The notes under the pieces: model-generated | Told to the model about the DNA's origin: nothing | The model's input: the letters and a program-made list of their open reading frames with translations, nothing else | The model's database searches: none | Position numbers and translations under genes: made by a program | Assembly: GCA_029245245.1 (NCBI GenBank) | Contig: JAQWPT010000034.1 | Span: forward strand, 174,756 to 238,755 | DNA: 64,000 nt | Direction: 5' to 3' | Origin: Phycisphaerales bacterium | GTDB taxonomy: Bacteria; Planctomycetota; Phycisphaerae; Phycisphaerales; SM1A02 | Shown: piece after piece, positions 33,875 to 40,903 of the stretch | Numbering within the stretch: the first letter of the stretch is position 1 | Layout: each line of letters begins with the position of its first letter

Positions 33875-35362
33875 ATGGCCTCCAATGAGGACATCAGCCA
33901 GATCACCGAGATGCTGTATGCCGTGGGCAACGCGCCTCGGGCCCAGGAGATGGCCGAGGAGTTTCTTCAGAAGCACCCCAACCACACGACGGTTCGAGCC
34001 ATCCTGGGACATTCACTCGCTTCCCAGTTGAAGCACGAGGAAGCTCACGTACAGATCATCCGGATTCTCAAGGACGAGCCAAGGAATCCCAAATTCCTCA
34101 CGCTTCTGGCCGAGTTGTCAATGAACACCGGCCGGTACCGTGATGCCCTGGGACAGTACGACAAGGCCCTCAAGTACTTGCCGGATTTCGACGCCGCCAT
34201 TGGCGGCAAGGCCGAAACCTACCTTCGCATGGGCAAGCCCAAGCAGGCCCTCCGTGTTCTGAAGGCCGCTGGAGTAGCTGTCGACAAGTTGAATCAGCCC
34301 TCCATGAGCAAGACGATGGCAGATGCGTTCATCCGTACCGGCCAGGAGGAAGAGGCGATCACCCTGCTTGAACACATGCTGCCGCTTGACCCGAAGATCC
34401 CCCTGGAACAACGACGCGCCCTCCTGTTCAGCCTTGCGACCGCCTTCATGAAACTGGAACGGTTCGATGAAGCATTCGATGCCTTCATCAATGCCAATGG
34501 ACTCGTGGCCGGCCGATGGACTCCTGACCGGGAGATCGAACGCCACGAGCACGCCAGGTCCACCGTGACCAGGCAGCGACTCGAGGCCGTACCAAAGCCG
34601 GACATCGACGCCTCCAACATCGTGCTCATCGTCGGCCTCCCGCGATGTGGCTCCACGCTGACGGAGCAGATCATCGATGCCCACCCCCTTGCCCATGGCG
34701 CCGGTGAATCCACCAAGTTGCCCGAGATCGCAAACTCGATTCAGGATCGATTCAATCTCGAGAAACCATGGCCGTTGTGCCTGGACTCGATGACCTCCGA
34801 TCAACTCACGGAACTCGCCCGGGACTACATCGATCACCTCTCGTTCAAGGCTGGCGGCGCTCGACTCCTCGTCGACAAGCAACTGGGGAACTTCAACTGG
34901 CTCGACCTGATCCAGGTCATGCTGCCGGGAGCGAAGGTCATCCACTGCATGCGGCATCCCATGGACCTGGGCCTTTCAAACTGGACCAACCGGTTCGCCG
35001 CCGGCCAGTGCGCATGGAGCGACACCCTGGAGGACATCGCCGGCACCTGGCATCGATACGAGGCTCTCATGGACCACTGGCGAGACGTGTGCACCATGCC
35101 GATGCTCGAGATCCGCTACGAGGACCTCGTGGCAGACACGGAGGGACTGGCCAGGAGCATCATTGAGTTCTGCGGCCTTGAGTGGGATCCCGCCTGCCTT
35201 CGCTTCTGGGAGACAAAGCGGACCGTGCTGACCCTCAGCCAGGATCAGGTCCGCCAGCCCATCTACACCCGGGCACGAGGCAGGCATGCTGCCTGGGGGG
35301 ATCGCCTGGCCCCCCTGCGAGCCGCCCTGGGGCCCTCCATCGACCACTACGAGCAGCCCTGA
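33875..35362 (+). CDS. TPR-sulfotransferase fusion protein
   Basis: 495 residues. Residues about 1-215 are tetratricopeptide repeats (AQEMAEEFLQKHPNHTTVRAI, GRYRDALGQYDKALKYLPDF, GQEEEAITLLEHMLPLDP). From about 248 a sulfotransferase_3-type domain begins: IVLIVGLPRCGSTLTEQII is the phosphosulfate loop, KVIHCMRHPMDLGLSNW the 3'-phosphate site, and ARLLVDKQLGNFNWLDLI lies between. Such TPR-tyrosylprotein-sulfotransferase-like proteins are common in marine bacteria. No signal peptide. It would use PAPS. It is 3 bases after rho and probably read through from it; the pairing looks fortuitous. Confidence 0.88.
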   Translation: MASNEDISQITEMLYAVGNAPRAQEMAEEFLQKHPNHTTVRAILGHSLASQLKHEEAHVQIIRILKDEPRNPKFLTLLAELSMNTGRYRDALGQYDKALKYLPDFDAAIGGKAETYLRMGKPKQALRVLKAAGVAVDKLNQPSMSKTMADAFIRTGQEEEAITLLEHMLPLDPKIPLEQRRALLFSLATAFMKLERFDEAFDAFINANGLVAGRWTPDREIERHEHARSTVTRQRLEAVPKPDIDASNIVLIVGLPRCGSTLTEQIIDAHPLAHGAGESTKLPEIANSIQDRFNLEKPWPLCLDSMTSDQLTELARDYIDHLSFKAGGARLLVDKQLGNFNWLDLIQVMLPGAKVIHCMRHPMDLGLSNWTNRFAAGQCAWSDTLEDIAGTWHRYEALMDHWRDVCTMPMLEIRYEDLVADTEGLARSIIEFCGLEWDPACLRFWETKRTVLTLSQDQVRQPIYTRARGRHAAWGDRLAPLRAALGPSIDHYEQP

Positions 35363-35392
35363 GAGAGCCACACAAACGGCCGAGAACGAAAG

Positions 35393-35422
35393 ACACCGCC
35401 GCAGGCAAGCCTGCGGCGGTGT
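35393..35422 (-). terminator. Strong terminator after the first PEP-CTERM gene
   Basis: Thirteen-pair perfect stem acaccgccgcagg/cctgcggcggtgt with loop caag. On the minus strand it is followed by CTTTCGTTCTCG, as for an intrinsic terminator, and preceded by a (CA)10 tract. It also sits after the convergent sulfotransferase gene, so it may act in both directions. A near-identical hairpin lies at 36547-36576. Confidence 0.8.
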
Positions 35423-35442
35423 TGTGTGTGTGTGTGTGTGTG
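35423..35442 (+). repeat. (TG)10 microsatellite
   Basis: Ten uninterrupted TG units directly beside the terminator stem, between it and the stop codon of the first PEP-CTERM gene. A shorter, imperfect version accompanies the second hairpin at 36577-36587. Confidence 0.9.
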
Positions 35443-35487
35443 CAACCTCAACCCGAAGGCGTTGGTTGCGGATCCAAGGCCGAAGCC

Positions 35488-36156
35488 TTAGTTGCGGCGA
35501 CGCCGGCGACCGGCGATACCCGCAAGGCCCAACAGGGCAAGTGCCCCAGGAGCCGGAAGCCACTTGTCAGTTACCTGCCAAGTGGATCCATCTGCATTCT
35601 TACCCTGCAAGTTCACGTTGCCGTACATGGAGTCAACGCCTCCAGTACCGTGATCGAAACTGAACTGGCCGATGAGGACCCGGCCGTCGAGGGCCATGCC
35701 TTGGGCATCATCAGGAGTTACTGTCCAGGTACCGTTGTCAGTCCTAACTTCAGTGTTGAAGTTGCTGAAATCGACAGCCTGGACAAGCAGAGCATCACCA
35801 GCGGAATTAGTCTTTCCGATGGTGACAAAGGTGTCATGCTCTAAGGAGTTATACACCGCGAACAGTGCAGCATTGATCTGAAGCGATGAATCGCCGCCAG
35901 CTGCTACTTGGAAAAATGAGCCTGTGGTTCCGATGACAAGTTCGTTGTCAACAGAACCAAAGACAGAGTCAACTCGATCCATGCTATCGGACAGGTCAAC
36001 ATAGAGGCGGACGACGTCCACATGCCATGACTGACCAAGAACGTTGGTTCCCGAGTGGGTTTGCGTATCCGCCGACAAGCCAACGTAGCCTGCAGACGCC
36101 GTAGCAGCGAGGATCAAAGATCCCAGACCACCACAAATTGCCATTGAGGTCTTCAT
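35488..36156 (-). CDS. PEP-CTERM-type surface protein, TPDD family copy 1
   Basis: 222 residues: signal peptide MKTSMAICGGLGSLILAATASA, a mature beta-rich domain of about 170 residues, then KWLPAPGALALLGLAG followed by RRRRR, a C-terminal sorting tail of the PEP-CTERM type (a PAPG variant of VPEP, hydrophobic helix, Arg cluster). The exosortase would cut and anchor it; no exosortase gene is in view. The domain is shared with the next two genes: RLYVDLSDSMDRVDSVFG, DSSLQINAALFAVYNS, TWTVTPDDAQG, VLIGQFSF and NLQGKNADGSTW. It lacks any described domain I know. Purine-rich AGAGAGG precedes the ATG. Confidence 0.85.
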   Translation of the reverse strand: MKTSMAICGGLGSLILAATASAGYVGLSADTQTHSGTNVLGQSWHVDVVRLYVDLSDSMDRVDSVFGSVDNELVIGTTGSFFQVAAGGDSSLQINAALFAVYNSLEHDTFVTIGKTNSAGDALLVQAVDFSNFNTEVRTDNGTWTVTPDDAQGMALDGRVLIGQFSFDHGTGGVDSMYGNVNLQGKNADGSTWQVTDKWLPAPGALALLGLAGIAGRRRRRN

Positions 36157-36405
36157 AGATTTGCCTCTCTTCCTTTACTCCATAATTCACGTGAAATATG
36201 GTGCACACTTCTCATTCTCAAACGGCGCTTCTCCCATTACCTTTCTCCTGACCCACCACACAGCAGATCAGGTTGGGGCAATAGCGCCACACTCCAAGGG
36301 CGAAATTACCAGATTCCACCGGCTCCGCTACCCCTTATTTCTCGTTTTAATGCCCCAGATTACCACTGTTTCCGCCCTGGATTCGAAGGGCGATCGAGAG
36401 GCTGC

Positions 36406-36449
36406 TGAGCGGCCCTGATGGGCTCTGTGAGCGGCCCTGATGGGCTCTG
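36406..36449. repeat. 22-base tandem duplication
   Basis: Two identical adjacent 22-base units (36406-36427 and 36428-36449), starting tgagcggccctgatgg, with a further partial copy of the unit's end after it. Non-coding, on the far side of the promoter region of PEP-CTERM copy 1. Confidence 0.85.
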
Positions 36450-36546
36450 ATGGGCCCAGGAATCATTGAGAAAGAACGAGAACGTCGCGGGGCACCGCCC
36501 CACGTCCCCGTGGATGGAAATCATCCACATTCCCTGCCTCATGTGA

Positions 36547-36576
36547 ACACCGCCGCGGGCAAGCCCGCGGCGGTGT
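36547..36576 (-). terminator. Strong terminator after the second PEP-CTERM gene
   Basis: Thirteen-pair perfect stem acaccgccgcggg/cccgcggcggtgt with loop caag, differing from the 35393 hairpin by one compensated base pair, and flanked on the same side by a (TG)-rich run. The T-tract on the minus strand is poor, so it may rely on stem strength. Confidence 0.7.
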
Positions 36577-36653
36577 CGTGTGTGTGGTTGGTGCATGACC
36601 ATGCCCATCCTGGGCGGGATCACGCCTGTGTGAATCGGCTTGGGCCGATTCGA

Positions 36654-37325
36654 TCAGTTGCGGCGACGCCGACGGCCGGCGATACCTGCAAGGCCCAGAA
36701 GAGCCAGAGCACCCGGAGCGGGAACCCACTGGTTCAGAGCGGTCCAGTTGGACCCATCAGCGTTCTTGCCCTGCATGTTGACAAGGCCATCCATGCTGTC
36801 AAGACCGCCAGTGCCATTCAAGAAACTGAACTGACCGATGATGACACGGTTGTCGCCATCACCGAGCCCCTGAGCATCGTCAGGAGTGACGGTCCAGGTG
36901 CCGTTGGCGGTGCTGACTTCGGAACCGAAGTTGCTGAAATCGACTGCCTGCACGAGCAGTGCGTCACCGGTGCTGTCCAGCAGGCCGATTGTGACGAACG
37001 TGTCGTACTCGACGGAGTTATAGACTCCGAACAGTGCAGCATTGATCTGCAGCGAAGAATCTCCACCAGCAGCGTTCTGATAGAACTCAGAGCTGGTATT
37101 GATGAACAAGGGGTTGTCAGCGGAACCATAGACAGCATCGAGCCTGTCGCCAGCATTCTCAAGCTGTGCGTACAGACGGACCACTGTCAGATCCCAGGAC
37201 GTACCCAGAACATTCGTGCCGGATTGATTGAACTCCTCTGCAACGAGGCCTGAATAGCCAGCGCTTGCAGTGGAGGCAAGGATCAGTGATCCAACTCCGG
37301 CATACATTGCAATTTTGGTCTTCAT
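36654..37325 (-). CDS. PEP-CTERM-type surface protein, TPDD family copy 2
   Basis: 223 residues, the closest relative of copy 1 (shared blocks: SGTNVLG, GGDSSLQINAALF, YDTFVTIG, GDALLVQAVDFSNF, TWTVTPDDAQG, QGKNADGSNW). Signal peptide MKTKIAMYAGVGSLILASTASA; sorting tail WVPAPGALALLGLAG + RRRRR. The high similarity of copies 1 and 2 along their whole length, plus matching downstream hairpins, shows that the duplicated unit included gene and terminator. Predicted to be exported and anchored at the cell surface, and not enzymatic by any sign. Confidence 0.85.
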   Translation of the reverse strand: MKTKIAMYAGVGSLILASTASAGYSGLVAEEFNQSGTNVLGTSWDLTVVRLYAQLENAGDRLDAVYGSADNPLFINTSSEFYQNAAGGDSSLQINAALFGVYNSVEYDTFVTIGLLDSTGDALLVQAVDFSNFGSEVSTANGTWTVTPDDAQGLGDGDNRVIIGQFSFLNGTGGLDSMDGLVNMQGKNADGSNWTALNQWVPAPGALALLGLAGIAGRRRRRN

Positions 37326-37567
37326 TGACCGTCTCCTCTTCTTGTTTTTGACTGCTTAAGCTGTGCGAACAAGTCCTTCTCTCGTTCGGTGTCCCTCAAT
37401 CGCCTTTCGCTCCGACGTCGCACTAATCGGAGGAGGGAGGTGACAACACCTATCGCTTCCAAGCGTAAATGTACTCCCAAGGTCGACCCGGTCAAGCAGG
37501 TTCTGAAAGCGATCCGCCAGCAAAAGAGGAAATACCTGAACAGCCCAAAAGAACAGTCCTGCTGTAG

Positions 37568-37592
37568 CAATAAACAGTATTCATCTGTTTAT
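37568..37592. promoter_or_regulatory. AT-rich perfect inverted repeat, possible operator
   Basis: aataaacag-tattcat-ctgtttatt: nine-base arms, seven-base centre, 243 bases upstream of PEP-CTERM copy 2. Its dyad symmetry and size fit a homodimeric repressor or activator site. It is remote from the start, so a distal promoter or leader would be needed. Confidence 0.4.
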
Positions 37593-37719
37593 TTGAATGA
37601 AAGAAAGCACCGGAACACGTCCACTCGATGCACACATGCCACCCACATGGAGGACCAGAAAGAAGCCTCCTGGGCACCTGCCTGCACAGCGTACGGGGAA
37701 CCTGCGAACGGCAAAAAGA

Positions 37720-37748
37720 CAGCCGCTGCGGAGAATCCGCAGCGGCTG
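37720..37748 (-). terminator. Intrinsic terminator after the third PEP-CTERM gene
   Basis: Thirteen-pair stem cagccgctgcgga/tccgcagcggctg with loop gaa; on the minus strand it is followed by TCTTTTTGCC, a textbook T-tract. Confidence 0.88.
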
Positions 37749-37806
37749 AAGTTGCTTCGATTGAAGCGGCCCTCAAGGAGGACCTGCAGTCATCGAGTCA
37801 GACCGA

Positions 37807-38454
37807 TCAGGCCCGACGACGACGACGACCTGCAAAGCCTGCGAGGCCCAGGAGCGCGATGGCACCGGGAGCTGGCTTGGCGAAGTCATAATCGACACTA
37901 TCGGCGTTCCAGTTGGCACCGGATGCATCCTTACCCTGCAGGGAGATCGTCCCGTAGAGGTGAGAATCATTTCCGTAGGTGGTGAACTGGGCAATGAGAA
38001 CCTTGCCGCCGACTTCCTGACCCTGGGAATCGTCTGGAGTGACGAACCAGGAGCCATCATCGGTGGTGATTTCATCATCACCGAAGTTCATTCCGATGGT
38101 ACCAAGAGCGTTATCACCGGAATCTTCGAGGCCAATGGTCACCCAACTGTCATACATCAGTGAGGGGAACGCGCCGTAGAGAGCAGCGTTGATCTCTGCG
38201 GAGGTATCGCCACCGTAGATGTTCTGATAAAGACCGCCTGTGCTGGACATCATCAGAGGATTGGCGCCGTTGCCGTAGATGGCATCAACACGTGAACCTG
38301 CGCTGAGGTCAGCGTAGATGCGAGCAGTCCAGGTACCCTCAATCAGACCATTACCAACGAGTTCGGCACTGAGGCCGTAAAACTCTGCGCTGGCGACAGT
38401 CGTGGTCAGGAGCGCTGCTCCACCCGCGATAGTCATAAATCGCTTGACATTCAT
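37807..38454 (-). CDS. PEP-CTERM-type surface protein, TPDD family copy 3
   Basis: 215 residues from ATG 38454 (MNVKRFMTI), chosen because it starts the signal peptide (to TTTVASA); the longer frame adds an unlikely extension. More diverged from copies 1 and 2, but the same scaffold: FYGLSAEL, ARIYADLSAGSRVDAIYG, EINAALYGAF, YDSWVTIGLEDS, WFVTPDDSQGQEV, VLIAQFTTYG, SLQGKDASGANW. Tail KPAPGAIALLGLAGFAG + RRRRR. So the family has a conserved core around VTPDD(A/S)QG and QGK(N/D)A(D/S)G. Confidence 0.85.
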   Translation of the reverse strand: MNVKRFMTIAGGAALLTTTVASAEFYGLSAELVGNGLIEGTWTARIYADLSAGSRVDAIYGNGANPLMMSSTGGLYQNIYGGDTSAEINAALYGAFPSLMYDSWVTIGLEDSGDNALGTIGMNFGDDEITTDDGSWFVTPDDSQGQEVGGKVLIAQFTTYGNDSHLYGTISLQGKDASGANWNADSVDYDFAKPAPGAIALLGLAGFAGRRRRRA

Positions 38455-38817
38455 AATCGTTACCTTTCTCTTCTCTATTCGAACCTTGGATCCAAAGTGC
38501 ACTAAACCCATTTAACCTCAATCTCGAGTTGAGCACGAAGCCCAGTTGAGGTTCCCCATCCATGCCGATCAGCGTGGTTCGTACAACAAACCAATCAGCA
38601 TGAAACGAGAAGGGATATTGGAGACTGTTATTTACTTCAAACTCATATCTTCCAAGAGTTTGCAAAGACGCAGTTGCCTGCTCTCCCACCACAAACTCCA
38701 CGATGAAATTACCCGACAGACATGGTCAGTCAAGTACGATTTGTCCCCCATTCATGGTCTTTTTATGGAGCAAACTCTCTCTACCCCAAGTTCACATCCA
38801 AGGGACAACCCTGCATT
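38455..38817. other. AT-rich intergenic region upstream of PEP-CTERM copy 3
   Basis: 363 bases, the most AT-rich part of the window, between the start of copy 3 and the 3' end of miaB. Purine-rich AGAGAAGAAAGGTAAC precedes the copy 3 start and could act as ribosome site. No gene, repeat or terminator is evident in the rest. Confidence 0.6.
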
Positions 38818-40419
38818 TCACACTGTTAAAGCCGCCTGAGCCGATTCAAATACGCCCGTAAGCAGCCTGGGAGCAGATCCAGAAATACGGACTGGGAGGA
38901 TTTTGCCGATCAGTGACTCCGGCGGAGTGCCTCTGGGGGCATCGAAAACCGTAATCAGATCGCCAGGCGTGCGACCCGAAAACTGCATGCCAGGCGATTC
39001 CCAGCCGAGTTCAATCCCCCCCGAGGCCCGCTGCTGCTGGGGGCTCACGCGCTCGACAAAGACCTGCTGGAGGGTGCCTTCCAGGGCCTTGTGCACGGTT
39101 CCGGATACCTCGCTCTGGATTGCAAGAAGCTCGTTGATCCGTCGTCGCTTCACGGGACCTGGAATGTCATCCTCGAAACGGGACATGGCCGCCGTCCCCG
39201 GGCGAGGAGAGTACGTGAAGACGAAGTTGTTCTTGAATGGGATACGGCGTACGAGATCACAGGTCGCCTGGAAGTCCTCTTCCGTTTCTGTGGGGAATCC
39301 CACGATCAGATCACCGGCGATGGATGCATGGGGAAGGTGGTGCAGGACGCGATCGACGAACTCCAGGTAGGTCGCCACGTCGTAGCCACGATTCATCAGA
39401 GACAGGATCCGATCCGAGCCCGATTGCAGCGGAACGTGCAGGTAGGGGCAGATCCGCTCCGAAGACGCCATCACCTCGAGAATGTCATCCCCGAAATCCC
39501 GTGGATAACTGGTCACGAAGCGAAGCCGGAGAATCCCGGGGACCTCGTCGTGAATTCGCCTCAACAGGTTCGCGAAGGTCGTAATCCGCTCCCCGTCCCC
39601 GGACTGGCCGGACCTGAATGCCGCGGCACCGGGGCCAACCTGAGGCAGTTCCCGCCCCTGCTCGTCCAGGGCCATGCCGTGCACGTAGCGATAGTGATTG
39701 ACTGTCTGGCCCAGGAGCGTGACTTCGACCACCCCCTGGGCAGCAAGGGATCGGCATTCCTCCACGATGGCATCGGGCGGGCGGTGCACCTCCGCACCCC
39801 GGGTACTGGGAACCACGCAGTAGGTGCAGAACTTGTTGCAGCCCCTGGTAATGCGAACGTAGGCGGATCGCCCCCCCGCGGCAGCGGAATCCGGGTCAAA
39901 GGACCTTGAGAGATCCAGGGACTCGAGATGATCCTCGGCCGCGGCCAGTGTTCCGGTGCGTCGTGAGCGATTTCCCTGCAACGCGAGCCGGTCCTCCCGG
40001 GAGACGATCTCGTTGCGACGCGCATTGTCGATGAGCATGGGCACGCGATCGAGTTCGCCCGGCCCGCAGAGAAAATCGATCTGCGGCATCTTCGTCAGCA
40101 GGCCCGCACCCTCACGCTCGGCCATGCATCCAAGTACGCCGATGATGAGTTCACGTCCCTCTTCCTTTTCACGGCCAAGCAGGCCGAGCCGACTGAGCGC
40201 CTTGTTCTCCGCCTGCTGGCGTACGGAGCACGTGTTGTAGAGCAGCACGCCCGCTTCGTCCGGGTCACGAGTAAACCGATAGCCCAGGGCCGACAGGTGA
40301 CCTCGCACGAGTTCACTGTCCAACTGGTTCATCTGGCAGCCGAAGGTCTCCAGGTACACCAGTGGCCCGGAATCGGCCAGGGCTTTGTTGATCGTAAGTT
40401 CAACCATTGAATTCCCCAT
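38818..40419 (-). CDS. miaB: tRNA-2-methylthio-N6-dimethylallyladenosine synthase
   Basis: Radical-SAM methylthiotransferase modifying A37 of tRNAs reading UNN codons. 533 residues, longer than the usual 440-480. N-terminal UPF0004 domain with three cluster cysteines (TFGCQMNQLDSE, YNTCSVRQQAE, GVLGCMAER), radical-SAM RGCNKFCTYC (CxxxCxxC) at about 190, LLGQTVNHY (MiaB-type), LQSGSDRIL, and a C-terminal TRAM domain (VERVSPQQQ...). Two extra segments, at about 130-180 and 245-275, account for the length. ATG 40419 or 40407 could both serve as start. Confidence 0.94.
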   Translation of the reverse strand: MGNSMVELTINKALADSGPLVYLETFGCQMNQLDSELVRGHLSALGYRFTRDPDEAGVLLYNTCSVRQQAENKALSRLGLLGREKEEGRELIIGVLGCMAEREGAGLLTKMPQIDFLCGPGELDRVPMLIDNARRNEIVSREDRLALQGNRSRRTGTLAAAEDHLESLDLSRSFDPDSAAAGGRSAYVRITRGCNKFCTYCVVPSTRGAEVHRPPDAIVEECRSLAAQGVVEVTLLGQTVNHYRYVHGMALDEQGRELPQVGPGAAAFRSGQSGDGERITTFANLLRRIHDEVPGILRLRFVTSYPRDFGDDILEVMASSERICPYLHVPLQSGSDRILSLMNRGYDVATYLEFVDRVLHHLPHASIAGDLIVGFPTETEEDFQATCDLVRRIPFKNNFVFTYSPRPGTAAMSRFEDDIPGPVKRRRINELLAIQSEVSGTVHKALEGTLQQVFVERVSPQQQRASGGIELGWESPGMQFSGRTPGDLITVFDAPRGTPPESLIGKILPVRISGSAPRLLTGVFESAQAALTV

Positions 40420-40620
40420 CGTACCGTCGCGTCACGCCACCATCCATGATCACCCCTGCAGGTGGCAGGAACCGGTTTACCGTCCGAGAACATGCCATTG
40501 GCGCCAGTGGAATCCTTCCTTGCATGAAAATTGAAATCGAGATCCATGCAGAACCGTTTGCCTGACGATGACGTACATGGAGTCAATACCGTGCCTCATC
40601 TCCCACGAGATTCCAACTCG

Positions 40621-40842
40621 ATGCGCCTCCGCCAAATACTGGTGCTGGCTGCCGCCGCGCTGGTCAGCCTTGGTGGTTGCCAGAGCGTTCAACTCGCCGG
40701 CCGGGCCCCCACCGCACCGACCCTGCATCCCGTGTCCAGCTCGACCTACCCGGTAAGCCTGGGGACACGTGAGCGGCTCAAGAATGAGCGTGGTGAGGTG
40801 ATCGAGTTCACCGCACCCCGGACAACCCGAGCCGAACCCTAG
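40621..40842 (+). CDS. Small lipoprotein, 73 residues
   Basis: MRLRQILVLAAAALVSLGGC: n-region with two Arg, hydrophobic core, and lipobox LGGC with the lipidated Cys at residue 20. The mature part is about 54 residues, Pro/Thr/Ser-rich, with RERLKNERGEVIEF. Earlier in-frame starts would bury the signal peptide, so ATG 40621 is used. Unknown function; 61 bases ahead of ftsW. Confidence 0.6.
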   Translation: MRLRQILVLAAAALVSLGGCQSVQLAGRAPTAPTLHPVSSSTYPVSLGTRERLKNERGEVIEFTAPRTTRAEP

Positions 40843-40903
40843 GAATCACGAGTTCCACACTGAAATCTGTGCCGGCCGGTACTGGGACGTCGATGTTCTG
40901 TTG

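Larger units (their letters stand above)
36157..36653. other. AT-richer intergenic region between PEP-CTERM copies 1 and 2
   Basis: 497 bases without a convincing gene. It holds a perfect palindrome TTCACGTGAA at 36186-36195 just upstream of copy 1, a 22-base tandem duplication at 36406-36449, and the terminator of copy 2 at 36547-36576. Base composition is visibly less GC-rich than the coding DNA. Promoter(s) for copy 1 are expected here, but I cannot fix them. Confidence 0.6.
37326..37806. other. AT-richer intergenic region between PEP-CTERM copies 2 and 3
   Basis: 481 bases with no believable gene: the long plus-strand frame here lacks a ribosome site and runs through the terminator of copy 3. 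Contains a perfect 9-base inverted repeat at 37568-37592 and the terminator hairpin at 37720-37748. Control sequences for copy 2 are expected here. Confidence 0.6.

Noticed and set aside
35423..36587. Repeats near 35.4-36.6 kb considered as a CRISPR array
   Set aside because: Only two hairpins and simple TG runs, with no regularly spaced repeats and no cas genes.
37389..37985. 198-codon plus-strand ORF through the PEP-CTERM region
   Set aside because: It runs through a terminator hairpin and antisense to copy 3, with no ribosome site and low-quality composition.
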